From Lates calcarifer (taxonomy: Eukaryota > Chordata > Actinopteri > Centropomidae), in NCBI RefSeq assembly GCF_001640805.2, contig NC_066847.1, positions 24,915,504 to 24,979,503 of the forward strand: DNA of 64,000 nucleotides, read 5' to 3'. Under the pieces are notes generated by a model. That model saw nothing but the letters and a program-made list of their open reading frames with translations, did no database searches and was not told where the DNA came from. A program made the translations under genes and the position numbers. The stretch's first letter is position 1. Each line of letters opens with the position of its first letter. This document shows, piece after piece, positions 48,303 through 60,319 of the stretch.

Positions 48303-48404
48303 TGTGTATGTGTGACTTCAGTACTGTCAAGGTAGATGAAACAAGAGGAATTCAGATTCATCACAGTCATAACCTGCCATAATAATAATCCACTACTATT
48401 CTTC

Positions 48405-48560
48405 CCATGTGGCAATAGGCCGATGTTACTGGCCTTTTCGGGATTTATTTGCATATTTGTTTCCCCTTTGTTTCTTTTGATGAATTATTTACTGCGGAGT
48501 GAAATGACAGCAGAGATCACTGATGATTGCTGTTGCGGGTAGATGGGTGCCTTTCTCCTC
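48405..48560. promoter_or_regulatory. Candidate enhancer-like block with octamer and SOX motifs
   Basis: ATTTGCAT (48447-48454) is a perfect POU octamer and CTTTGT (48466-48471) a SOX core 11 bases later, followed by homeodomain-type AATTATT. The block has no simple repeat. Short motifs occur by chance often in AT-rich DNA, so this is only a candidate. Confidence 0.25.
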
Positions 48561-50020
48561 TTTGTAATTATTCCCTTTTTTCCTGATTTTCAATCAAGTT
48601 TTTCACTCATGTTCCCCCAGTGACGAGAGATGAGAAGTAGGAGAAGAAGACACACATACATTTTAGCGTCGCTAGTGGAACCTTTGCACTGTCTAGCGGG
48701 AACGTGGCTTCCTTTGTTGTTGTAATGATTACAGAGTGGGGAAAAAAGCAGGAAAAGAGAGGAGAGAAGGGAGAGAGTAGAGATCAAATGGAAAAATACT
48801 GTAAACACAAATGTGCTGGGAGGGCCACCTCACACACCTCCTACACACAGGACAGGAGAGTGAAAACACACTCACACATCCTGCTTTTCATCATCCAGCC
48901 AATCAAGAGACTTGATAAGCTAATGATAATAATTGCACAGTGCGGTTTTTGATCCCTTTGATTTAAGTTTGGACTCAAAGTCAAAATGAGCTTTTGGGAG
49001 CTTAAGATTTGGACCACAGATGTGTTTGCACACATCATAATTTATTAAGAGCTGTAATCGCAGTGAGTTGTGTCCACATAAGAGCCTTGATTGTAAGCCT
49101 CAGAAACTATTCACAGTGTATACAGATCTACTGCATGTACACACACTCATACACACACACAACATACTGCCACCCTGTCCCTGCATTGCCCTATCCAGGA
49201 ATAACAATGCATAATTCATGTCCCGAAGTCTCGTCTGCAGACAAAAGTCAGCGTTTGCATTTATTATTTATTGAAAACAGCTCACATGATGAATCCTGCA
49301 CCTATTTCTTCTTCTCTTGCTGTTTGTGTTTTGGCATAGATTTAAGTGGGCTCATTAGCAGAGATGAGGATGTAAGGAGGGGAGAGGAATGGCAGGGGAG
49401 AGAGAGAGACACACACACACAGAGGAAAAGGGGGAGTGAGGGAGGGAAAATGAGGCCAAAGGATAAAGGAAGCATTTTTTTGTCAAGGTATGAATTAATG
49501 AGAGACTTGTGCATCGCAAGCTAATTAATTTAACAATTAAATGCTTTAGGGAAAAGTTATAACTTTTAGGACTTCATCACATTGGTACAGTAAAAGTTTA
49601 CTATTGCTACCCAGTGGATATTTGAAATTACTTAATTGCACTGCAAAACCTGGAGGTAATGGATTTGTGTCAATGTATAATATTCTAATCTTTTTTATGG
49701 TTGTTGCAATGCTGATACAGAAGTGCTACACTTCACTGCAATTAGCACAAGAAAAGTCACCAGCATATATAAGGACATGCACTGTCACAGTTACACTTGT
49801 TTTGTGGACAGCTTTCCATGAGGATGGGAGGCAATTTATCGCAGAGTGAAAGGAGCATTTGCTATACTATGCTAATGTGGTTATCATTTATTCGAAGTAT
49901 TTGCGTTTTTTTTCCTCCCTCTACTCCACCCCTTTACCATCTATCACTCATCCAAGGCATGAGGTATTATCTTTGCAGAATATTTTATATGCAGTCTCCC
50001 CTTAGATGGGTGGATGCACA
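48561..50020. other. Non-coding stretch
   Basis: Includes a 171-codon plus-strand frame (49009-49524), the longest in the window. Its sequence has no recognisable domain and crosses purine-rich and CA-rich DNA, so I regard it as chance. A purine-rich patch spans 49370-49460. Confidence 0.5.
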
Positions 50021-50022
50021 CA

Positions 50023-50045
50023 CGCACACACACACACACACACAC
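50023..50045. repeat. (CA)n microsatellite
   Basis: A short CA run. Confidence 0.95.
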
Positions 50046-50049
50046 AGTC

Positions 50050-51650
50050 ATTTTTGTTAAATCAAAAAAATCAAATCTGGTCTAGGTTGAATAATTAATG
50101 TGTTATGTTAAAAAAAGGAATGAAATAATCATAGCCTGTTGGATGTTGGAGGAACATCAAACCCAGACTTGGAGCTTGGCAGACTGGGCTGAGCAGGGTA
50201 AGGGCCTTATGTATTTGGGACGGATGCCCTGTGAAATAATAATGAATAGCAAAGAGTTAGGGGATTAGGAGATTTTTGTTCTGCACTGTACCTGACACTT
50301 TGTGCATGCCCACCCATGTTTTTTTAAAATCAGAATGACCATAGTACACTTATCCTGCATTAATACAGCAAGACTGTCATGTAAAAATAGTTTGGTTTGG
50401 GTGCGTTGGGGAAACATTCCAGCAAGCCTGCAAAATGGATAAATGGCTGCAGTAGAAAATGACACCAGGATCAGAAGAAGTGCTGATGTAATGGGAAGAT
50501 GCTGGTACCACTCCACAAGCAATGCATCTCAGGGATGCAACAACAGCTTAGTAAGCAAGTGGGACTTAAATAAGAACAAAATATTACATTTCCAAATCAA
50601 TAAGTCATCTAATTTCAGTTTTTTTCCCAGAGGACTTAACAAAGAGACTATAAGACTATAGTTTTGTCCTTCCATTATCCATCAACAGTAATCACCTCAT
50701 CGTCACAACACCACAGATTAAATAATAAGTATGCATAGGATTACGTTGTGAACATACATACTTGACTTGGCGCATTATTTGGCGCTTTACTGTACTATAA
50801 GCTGATGGTGGTGCTAAAATTGAATAATATCTACTTGTTTGCCACTGTAGACTAGTGGGCCTCGTTTTCATGGCTATAAAAGTCAGGCGTGAATATATAC
50901 ATACTGTACATCTCTTTGTAGATGCACGCCCACATACACACTTACACACACACCACTATGCATCATCGCTTCAAATGAAGATAAACTGTTTTTATGTTTA
51001 GGACCACCTTTTAAAATTGTCCCCCATTTGGGATGCAACAACAGTGCGTGATGAATACATTCATTCCAGGCTCCGGTGAGAGCTGTGCAGCCGTGCATCT
51101 CTGACCAATATCTTTTCATGATTGTGTGAAGGCTGTACAGTATAGATTTTTCCATACAGCAGCAGAGGGATATAAATGTTTATTATTATTACTGTTTCAA
51201 TTTCCCATTCGCCATCTGCGTTTTTTTGCCCACAAGTTCCAATTTGCGTAGAACAAATGATCTCAGGGAATGAGATGCAGTTGGGGTCAAGAGGTGCATT
51301 TGCTCTCTCTTTCACCAATGAGGGTTAGAATTATGATTTTATAGATACTTAGAGATACTGTACATACAAATAAGGGACACAGTGTGAGCTACATGATGAG
51401 CTGTTAGTAGAGAGGGTAAGGAGGGAGGGGGATTGACAAAAAGTGAACTTAAACCTAAAAAAACAAGTTGTTGACAGCTACTTCCATCTTGATTCAGTAA
51501 ATGATAACATATGAAATATGGCCAGCGTGCATCAAGCCTTTTGTCTACACTTCTGCTTTTCCCATCCAAACTCTCCCCTCCATGCCATTTCTGAGCCCTC
51601 TGACTAGAAAGAGCGTTCAACTCAGGGGGCTTATTTTATTAATTCACTGT
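50050..51650. other. Non-coding stretch upstream of candidate exon
   Basis: Unique sequence with no convincing exon. The part at 51000-51310 is free of simple repeats and may be conserved intronic DNA. It leads to the pyrimidine tract of the acceptor at 51650-51664. Confidence 0.4.
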
Positions 51651-51664
51651 TTCCTCTGTTACAG

Positions 51665-51727
51665 GCCCCCTTCTTTGTAGTCCACGTTGCGAATGGACCA
51701 CCTCACAGGGATTTTCCCCTTCACCAG
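51665..51727 (+). CDS. Candidate internal exon, unidentified gene (63 bp)
   Basis: Acceptor TTTCCTCTGTTACAG and donor CAG/GTAACC bound a 63-bp segment. Two forward frames are open: phase 0 (APFFVVHVANGPPHRDF) and a frame with the first two bases completing a split codon (PLLCSPRCEWTTSQGFSPSP). The second joins exactly to the open frame of the exon at 21893-22029, giving a Cys-containing stretch across the junction. The overlapping minus-strand frame reads GYLVKGKIPVRWSIRNVD, resembling a kinase KIPVRW motif, but has no minus-strand splice sites or following APE motif. I do not recognise the gene. Confidence 0.45.
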
Positions 51728-51780
51728 GTAACCACAAAGGAAGAAAAGAAGCACATTATCCACATGTACAACATACCGAC

Positions 51781-51885
51781 CCCCCCACCCCCATCTGACC
51801 CTAACACACACAGACACACACACGCTTTCTCTGCTATACAATGCTGACCACCAACACAGCAGGAAACACACACACGCACACACAC
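51781..51885. repeat. C-rich run and degenerate CA repeat
   Basis: CCCCCCCACCCCC at about 51780-51793, followed by ACACACACAGACACACACACG-type sequence, interrupted by unique sequence and resuming at 51866-51885. Confidence 0.85.
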
Positions 51886-51889
51886 TGCA

Positions 51890-53765
51890 TATTATCTTTA
51901 TGAGGTGTTATACACCAGTGGCCACCAACACAGGGTCTCACTGTTCTCTAATCCACACTCAAGCTGAAAGGACTGCTCCTTGCAATGGAGGGATTACACC
52001 ATTGGATTAATAGGACTTTTAATTTGAGTCATTGTAGGGGCCTTTGATAATAAGAATAGGTGCAGGAAAGAATACCACTGCTTCTATATGATATTGTTAA
52101 ATGTGTTACAACTGTACATTTCAGCTACTGCATATACTGCAGTGACACACATGCTCTGCACGTGTGTGTGCGTGTCAGTCCTGCTTTTGTCTGACAGCAA
52201 ATGAGAGTACAGAAGCTTTATGATTGTAAAAGCTACTATTACCATTAAAACTACTACAGTGCAGCTACATTATCTAGAAGCATTATTACCACTACACTTA
52301 CCATTTTTATTAGTGTAAAGCTTGGTGAAAATCTTGTCATGGAAAGTCACCACTTATCAGCCTGCTTGTTGCCACTTAACTCTACTATACCTTACTGTAA
52401 ACACATATTTATAACCGAAAAAAGCACCACTTGGAATATATTACAGATTGTCACTCATGAACATTGCTAATTGAAGTTGAACATGGTGGACTAGCTCCTA
52501 AAATACCTAATATGCAGTATGTAATATTCATTCCCAAACTCTGTTATATTGCTCCTGCTACTGCTATTATTTTTACAACCATAATCATAGTTTTATGTCT
52601 TTAACAGATGAAGAAATGAAGACTTACACAAATTTAGTTAAAACCAGCATGCAAGTAGTTAAAGTCAAATGACAAGTAAACCTGTCATTCGCTATTTGCT
52701 GGGCACTTATAGCATGGAAATAGTACATGTGCACAGACACACACAAGGGACAAACGTGTCTGCTACAAAACCGGGGCCAAAACAGAGAGAGGGAGAGAAA
52801 GAGGAAGGGAAGAGGCCAACAGACAAGCAGAAAAAAAGCAGAGTCTGGCCCAAAGAACATTTGCACCAGAGTGAGGAAAGCTTGATGAATGGATGGATGA
52901 CTGGATAGAAGGAGGGAGTGAAGAGGGGGGCTGTTTACCATTCCTAAAGGCAACAATAAACCATGGATTTAAGCATAAACAGGGGTAAACAAAGACAGGC
53001 TTACAGAATAACACTGTATTTTTCCTTAAGTCATTCTCCTCTAGTCTCTTTTTTCTCTTTCTGCATCCACCCAGAAACATGACAGCTGTTCTGATTAATT
53101 CTGCTTCTTTGTGTTAGAAAGTATAGCAGGAGCTATGTAAGTACAAAGAAGAATTGTATGTTAATTAAATCAAGCTGGATTAATCACATTTTGCACAAGG
53201 CCAGTGTGGTGCATTATGATTTCATCTCCCTGGGAAAGCGAATACAACAACCAAACTCTAAAATCTCAGTGGTCGTTGATCCATTTTACTTATTAAAACC
53301 TTATTAAAACTTGCCCTTCAAAACTGGAATAGCATTCTGAAACTGCTGGTTGGAATTTTAATCAATCCCATGCTTTAGAAATAAAATTAAAAAGTCAGCA
53401 GACGTCTCAAATGACAGAGAGGGATCAGAATATTGATCATTTTAGCCCTCTGTATCTAATGCAAAGGTTGGGAAATGATTTGAATTCCATCACTGAAATA
53501 AAATGAAAACATCTGTATCATTGTGCTTTTGGCTTCGCTCCAGTCTCATTTTGCTCAGATAGACAATCGCTGCTGAATTCTCACATACAAGCCCACATTC
53601 ATTCTCTTGATGCTAACCAAATGTATCAAAATCTTGCACATGCACAGAATGTTTCTTTGCCTTATCTTTAACTGTGTATGACATATTTTCATAAAATTTC
53701 ACTCTCCTGGGAAGTTTGCTCACAAACAAGGTAACTGCTAAGTTGATGCTTCCAAAGGCACATGT
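51890..53765. other. Non-coding stretch
   Basis: Purine-rich DNA at 52785-52840 causes Arg/Glu/Lys frames. The 53400-53600 segment is repeat-free and mixed in composition and could be conserved. No exon is called. Confidence 0.45.
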
Positions 53766-53769
53766 ATGA

Positions 53770-54041
53770 TTCAATCCATCCGTCCATTATTTAAACTGCT
53801 TATCCGTCAAGGGACGCGGGGTTGTCATTGAGCGAGAGGCGGGGTACACCCTGTACGGATTGCTGTACATTCACAGCTATGGGCAATTTAGAGTTATCAG
53901 TTAACCTAAGCTGTATGTCTTTGGACTGTGGGAGGAAGCCGCAGGCACACAGAGAACATGTAAACTCCACACAGAAAAGTCCCGGGCGCGAACCCTCTTG
54001 CTATAAGGCGACAGTGCTAACCACTGCACCACCGTACCACC
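53770..54041 (-). mobile_element. tRNA-derived teleost SINE, nearly full length
   Basis: On the minus strand it starts GGTGGTACGGTGGTGCAGTG, containing a Pol III A box (TGGTGCAGTGG), followed by TTAGCACTGTCGCC and a degenerate B box (GGTTCGCGCCC). Then come CTGTGTGGAGTTTACATGTTC, CTTCCTCCCACAGTCCAAAG, GGGTGTACCCCGCCTCTCGC and, at the other end, AAGCAG-GGACGGATGGATTG. This is the very common fish repeat with the 'CCATCCATTAT..GCTTATCC' 3' end. Internal deletions shorten it relative to the usual consensus. A 94-codon plus-strand frame across it is not a gene. Confidence 0.9.
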
Positions 54042-54044
54042 AAC

Positions 54045-57000
54045 ATAGGAACACAAACAAACATAGGGAGTGGAAAGTAAAAGACTTATTTTTTTCTTTT
54101 TCTTGACATCCCACTGATTTGTATGGCCTCCACTGTTTATTTCATCATTGTTACTTTTTTAGTATTATGCCTGTAGTTGTCTTTTTGACAGCCACCAGCT
54201 GGAACAGGAAGCAATAACCATCACCACACTGAAAGAGCTGTTCACAGCTTTTTTTTTGTTTTTTTTTTTGAATAAACTGCATGCATCATGCTATATTGAT
54301 ATTATTATTATATAAGATGCTACTACACAAATTTCTGAGTCAGTCACGACTGTTACAAAAGGAACTTAACAGATAGCTCCAGACAAGGGATAAGAAAATA
54401 AGGATTAGGTTGACACTTGATTCAGACTGCATATTGTTGGGGAGTTAATACTTTCATTGATGAGGGACTGGCACTGTAATGAAATCAAAGTTGAATCTGT
54501 CTCTTTCATTTTTTTTACTTTAAGCTGCATATTGATATTCCTGCTCTCATGCACAATATAGATAAACAAAGCTGAACAAAGCTCTTGTATACCTGCAGAG
54601 CATAAAAAAATAAACCTTTATTACATGTTCCGTGCATCCTCTGTTTGAGCAAACTATGACAGACAAGCTAGGTTAAAGCAACAAAATGTAACTTTGCAGG
54701 AGCACCTGCTGCCACGAGCGGTGATTAAGTCTGTTGGGTTTCACGTCCGAGTGGCCAAGCAGTTTTTGTATAGAGAAAGTAAAGCCTATCAATTACTTGA
54801 CCAGAGTTCTGTCTGCGTAGTCCTTTTCACTGAATTGAAATATGGCTGAACCAGGTATATTTCTCATGATCCCTGCCTTTCAGAGTCTGAAGTGCTGTGC
54901 TGAATGCACACCAAACTCTATTTAGAATTATTGATATTTTCAAAGTTTCCTTGCTGCATATTGGAGATGAATGCTACTTTATGATTACTTTAATGACTGA
55001 AGTCTTTTAAACTGATCTGCAATTTGGTGTTGCTGGGCCTGATCGCAGCCATTGACTATTACTCAATTATGCACTTCTCGCAGGAGGTTGGATCCACCCA
55101 CCATAGTTACATAATGCAAGAACAGGTGTGTGGGGCATGGAGTGGGAATGACAGAAGTATACCATTCTCTCTATTACGAGTCAGTGTACCATCAAAATGA
55201 TTCTGAAGCTGTTATTCTTTGATAGATAGATTGATAGAAAACAAATGGACAAATTCATTTTTAGGTAAAAGTTTTAGACTGAAATGTTTCAGCTTCAAAA
55301 TGCAGTAGAATAGCCCTTTTTTCATGTGGCAATGTATATTTGAATATAGCTGCTAAAATTGTAATGTTTTAAGCACTAAATTGGGATGTGCTTCAAGACT
55401 GGCAAATTGGGACATCCTCGTTGATATGGAGATGCTTTTGGCAAGGAAAATGGCACGCCTCATGTATTATGCTAAAAAAAAGCACATTTGAAAGAAAGGT
55501 CTGTTGCTGTAAGCAGGAAATTGGGGTAAAATTGGCACATTCCCCCAGCTTTACATTAATTGTGCTCGTGCTATTGTCAGGGTGTTGCAGGGTGACAGAC
55601 AGATGGGCGAGGGCTGACACATGTTTTTGGAGGAGTTTAAAATTCAAATGCTCCTCATGTGTGAATACAGACACCTGGGGTAATCAACTGGCTGTGCGTA
55701 TGTGGTGTGAGTGGCATGCAAGGCTGTGTTTACCCATAAGCCTCTCGGTCCCTGCCTGTCTTGTTGTCAGGCCGCCTCCCTTGCTATTTGGTGTCAGGTA
55801 CACTGTCATGTTTGCTGACTGATTAAGAATCATGCTGCTAGAAAAAAAATAAACTACCGTTGCTACATTTTTATAAAAAGAGGTTTATTTTATCAGAGGC
55901 GAGGTATTTATTTGTGTTTGTGCTCCTAGTACGGCTGATCTCAGAGCTATTAAAAATTCATTCATTGGTAATACCCTCCCACTCGTCCTTCTCCATCTCC
56001 CTTACCCTTTTTCCCCCTGTAGCGCGCTCATTTTCTCAATGGTATCTCTGTCTCTTTGTGTCAGTTCACCTCATTTCATTGGCATGGGATGTGCTTCACA
56101 GTCTCTATCTCTCTTTGTTCAGTTTGTCTCTTCTTTCATTCTGTGCCTCCATCCCTCGCTCTCACTTCTCTCTTCAAAAATCTGGCATGAAATCGAGACA
56201 GGAGAATGCCTGCTGTTTCTCTGACACACTCTTCCTCTCTTAAATCAAAACCAACTGAGGCGAAATCAGGTTATTACCTTAGCTGCGTTTCTTCTTACTC
56301 CCTCTCACTCATTCTTCCATTTTTTTTTTCTTTTTTTTGCTCAAGGTCTATGAAATTCTACTCTTTGAAAAGAAACAAGAGGGCAGCTGGTCAGTCAGAC
56401 GAACGGGTGCGAGTTGGATTTGAAAGGGGATTGCTGCATAAAGCTGAAAAAAATAAAATCAAATAAATTCTGAAGTGTGAGACGGACATCTGACAGGGTT
56501 TGTGTGTGTGCGACTTGTGTGCATATGCTTGCTCTCGCTCGGTCTCCCTTCAAAACTTCACGCCTCATGCCCCTCACACACACACACGTGCACACATAGT
56601 CCCATAATGTGGGGTGGTGTTGACTGTCTGGTCTGGTTTGTTTTGGTCAGATATTTGTGATTTTATTTCGCTGCCTTTCATCTGAAGAGAGAAATAAGCA
56701 TCGATCACAAAGTTTGTCCATATATGATCTCAGAGAGAGGGAACTACATACAGTCTGCTAGTGAAACAACTTTTGTACCTTAGGGTAGAGCGGGAATAAA
56801 TGGAGAAGTGGACTGGCAGGGAATGAGGGAGGATAAGATGAGAAATATTTGATAAACAAACCCAAATAACTTCAAAAAACTTCTCTAAGAGAGAAGGAGA
56901 GAGAGAGGGGGATGATGAAAGAGGTAGCGGCAAATTCGACATAACTTTCGGCAGAGGTGAGTGAGCTGGATGGAGGGATGGAAAGAGAGAGAAAGTGATG

Positions 57001-58040
57001 ATTTTTTATAGATAGAAAGCTTCAAGAACTCTGCTCTGAAGAGATGGATGGATGGAAAAGGATGAAAAAGGTTCTAATAAATAGGTTGGGCTAAAGAGTT
57101 GAAGGAGAGTGGTCCCAAAAAAAAGCAAGGACGGTCAGTAAACAGCACAGCAGAGGAGGGTTGAGAACACATAAACAACCAGTGCTAAAGACAGATGATA
57201 AAGACTGCATCAGTGATGGATGATCAGTGATGATGACGGATGAATGAGTGATTGGAGGAGAAAAGAGGGAAGGGGAATTGTAAACAAGCCTGAATAACCT
57301 CATATGATGGGCAAAAACACCCCCGGGGCGGGGGGTGGGGGGTATTTTCGTATGCAGAATGATAGAGGAAAGTAAGAAAAAAGTAACCTACAGTAACCTT
57401 GATGCTGGATAGAAAGGTAAAGGAGATGTGAAAGACTTTGGGAACAACCCTCAACAACTTAACATAATGGAAAGCGAGTAGAGGGAAGGATGGAGGTCAC
57501 AGAGGCAGAATAAAGAAGTGATAATGAAGAAATGTGCTAAGATTAAAAGGGCTGTAAACTAAAATTAGTCTTTACAGTGAGGCTTCTGTATGTAACCAAA
57601 GTAAGTACTGGAATGATTCAGAGCTGCTGGAGGGATGTCAGCGTGTTTACTTGTGCTTGTCTTTTTGTGTCACTACAAGGCCCATGTGACGGGGTCATAC
57701 TGACACTTGTGAGTCTTTCCCCTGCCAGAGACAGCTCCACAACATTATCACAAGACTTGCAGTCTACATAACAGACCTAGTGAACACACTTGACCACTTG
57801 TCCACAGGAAAACCAAGAAAAGGAACTAGGCCAGTGCAGATCTAAGATGTTTAACAGCAGATTGAAATAGCTTCATTTAAAACCACAGCCCAACAGACAA
57901 TTCATCTTTGCAAAAATAGGGTGTTTTTCACTAAAAAGTGGCTATAATTTATTCACTTGAAATATATTTGGAGCCTAGCCTTACATGCTAAGGGGAAGTT
58001 CCTTTCCAGTCCAATTCCCCTGATATGTGTTCACACTAGA
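54045..58040. other. Non-coding stretch
   Basis: Contains T-runs at 54250-54268 and G/C-rich sequence at 57321-57343. The 144-codon plus-strand frame at 55388-55822 has no recognised domain; the segment is repeat-free and unusually even in composition and could be conserved non-coding DNA. Purine-rich DNA spans 56880-57010. No exon is called. Confidence 0.45.
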
Positions 58041-58071
58041 GGAAAGTGACCTGGTTCAAAGCTATGCAAAC

Positions 58072-58072
<1 letters not shown>

Positions 58073-58099
<27 letters not shown>
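58073..58099. repeat. Poly(A) tract
   Basis: A run of 27 A. It may mark a retroposon tail. Confidence 0.95.
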
Positions 58100-58102
<3 letters not shown>

Positions 58103-58137
58103 TGTAAAAAATGTCATGACAGTTTTGCTTTGACAAA

Positions 58138-58173
58138 CAGTACTAAGCCTCTGAGCCACTGTACCACCTCAAG
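58138..58173 (-). mobile_element. SINE head fragment
   Basis: The minus strand reads GAGGTGGTACAGTGGCTCAGAGGCTTAGTACTG, close to the tRNA-like head (GGTGGCACGGTGGCTCAGTGGTTAGCACTG type) of teleost SINEs and to the head of the element at 53770-54041. Only the A-box part is recognisable; the rest is lost or diverged. Confidence 0.5.
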
Positions 58174-58179
58174 CATTTC

Positions 58180-60260
58180 AGTTGTAAAACAAAAGGGGAT
58201 TGTGGTGTTAACTGTGTTTTCTACAGGTGTGGCTCAAGGCAAGTTTGTTATTGTGAAGTCACTTCTAATCACTTAGATTCCAAGAACATGTTATATTAAC
58301 CAGCTGTGTGTGTGTACACTGTTTGTGTGGTTATAATGTATGTATTCAGGCCAATTAGACTTAAATACAGATTCCACACTGTTTAATTGCTTTGCTGATG
58401 TTACAGCAACATTCCCATATCTCTAAAACTAACAATATTTGTATTACATATGTGATTTAAGACCTGAACAAATCTCTGGGTCTGATGAATGACACGAATT
58501 CATGACTTTTCCTAAATGACCTCCACTCCCTCGTGGTGAGGACTAAACAAGGCTCTGCTGTATTCATCCCAGCAGCCCATCCTCTCTCACCTGTGCAAAT
58601 TACTGTATGTAAACAGACTGGATCACACTAGCTTCATGTGGTTAGCCACTTCCCAAGCTGGGACAGGATCTACTCAGGAGAAATAAACCATTTCCTGTTC
58701 ACCAAGGGAAAGATATGCCCCACTGTAACATACTGTAATACTTTCCAGGTGGTGGGTGGATTTTATCTTGTTGGAGAATGTACAATACTCCACAGGAAAC
58801 ATGGTTATTAATTTAGAGTTAAACGCTTGATTTCATTGGTTTAATTCCTTTAAAACATACAAACTGGATACAGTTTTTAGAATAAATTATTTGAATTATT
58901 CTATAAAAACCATCTGGGTAAGATGATTCCACTAGCTGCAATAATTTCAAATACCTCCAGGTAGGTCCAGATGAAACAGGGGATGAGGTACTTAAATGTA
59001 AAACATTTATAAACATAATTTAACCTGGAAATCCCATTTTAATACAATATGGCATCTTTAGAGTCATGTAATTATAGAAATGTCACACTAATCTTAAAGT
59101 CATATTCAACTTGACTCAAGCTTTTTTATTTCCTTTGTACCTGTTTTGATGACCCAAAGTTAGCTCCATGTCTTGCAGGTATGTAAGCTCTCTATCTCTG
59201 AATAAGCATACCTGTACTCTGACAGCTGAGTACAAAGCTGAACATAAATACAAGAGCGGTAATCTAAAAGTTTTTGTATGTAAAAAGGAACTGTTAGTAA
59301 AAGCACTGTTTCAGTATTATGGAAAGTTGAAAGCACTCAGCACTTTTGTAGTGTTTCTCAGATAAAATGCTTGATATATCTGCACTCACCCAGCTACTTC
59401 TTCAGATCATTGAGATCTGGAAATCTGGAAACTGTCTGATTTTGGTTGCAAACACAGTACGAAAGCTGCTTTACTTGAAGTTACAAAAGCTCCTCTTTCA
59501 GCATTAGATGTAAGTGAATACTTGTTTATCAGACTGCTCATCTTCGAGATTGTGCAAGAAAAGACACTATTTCCTAATTGGTTTATATCATATCTCTCAA
59601 AAACATATAGTTCCCTGTCACTTTGTCACATAATTTGATGTCTTTTTAATGAATGATATTGTAAACTCCGGTAAAATCCTGAATGCTGTTGATGGGATCT
59701 AATCTCCATGGCAGCTTATTTTGCAGGCTGGCTCCTCCTGATCTTCAGCAGTGATATATGTACAGCATAAATGTTCTATCAGGCAAGTTGAAAATACATA
59801 GATAGGGAGGTTTCAAAATATATGCTCACATTTTTCTTGACAATAATACAGTAAGTATTGCATTAATTATACACAAATAATCAAATATTTACCACACAGT
59901 TAAATATTAAGAAGTATCAACATTTTAAGTGTATGCGTTAGTAAGATCATGAATACAAAATGTGCTTGAGCTTCAAGAATATATTATGTGATATGTGTTA
60001 GTGCCTTGGATGGATCATTTATTAATCCTATAAACTTTTCAGCTAGTTTGTAGTTTGAAGTGACCTCACAAGGTCATCTCAAACGCTGCTCTAATTTCCA
60101 AGCCTGACCTTGTGCATGCATGTGTGTATGTAGTTTGTATGTGTGGTGTGTGTGTGATGAAGAAGCATTCCTGCCACAGTGGAGGCATGTCCTGGCTAAT
60201 CCACAGGCCAAAGCACACAGGCAGTTAAGTTTCCATGACCTCAACTCCATGCTGTTCAAA
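58180..60260. other. Non-coding stretch
   Basis: AT-rich unique DNA without exon, RNA gene or recognised repeat. Confidence 0.5.
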
Positions 60261-60263
60261 CAT

Positions 60264-60310
<47 letters not shown>
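60264..60310. repeat. (CA)n microsatellite
   Basis: A pure CA run grading into ATATATA. Frames on both strands here are translations of it. Confidence 0.97.
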
Positions 60311-60314
<4 letters not shown>

Positions 60315-60319
60315 CAGAC

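Noticed and set aside
49009..49524. Longest open frame in the window, 171 codons on the plus strand
   Set aside because: No recognisable domain; it crosses purine-rich and CA-rich DNA and lacks splice or promoter context. A frame of this length is plausible by chance in 64 kb searched in six frames.
51659..51883. Minus-strand frame with a kinase-like KIPVRW string
   Set aside because: No kinase motifs flank it (no DFG before it and no APE after it), no minus-strand splice sites, and the plus strand offers a well-bounded exon over the same bases.
53822..54106. 94-codon plus-strand open frame
   Set aside because: It lies inside a minus-strand tRNA-derived SINE.
55388..55822. Open frame of 144 codons on the plus strand
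   Set aside because: No domain recognised and no convincing splice sites; it may overlap conserved non-coding DNA, but a gene is not supported.
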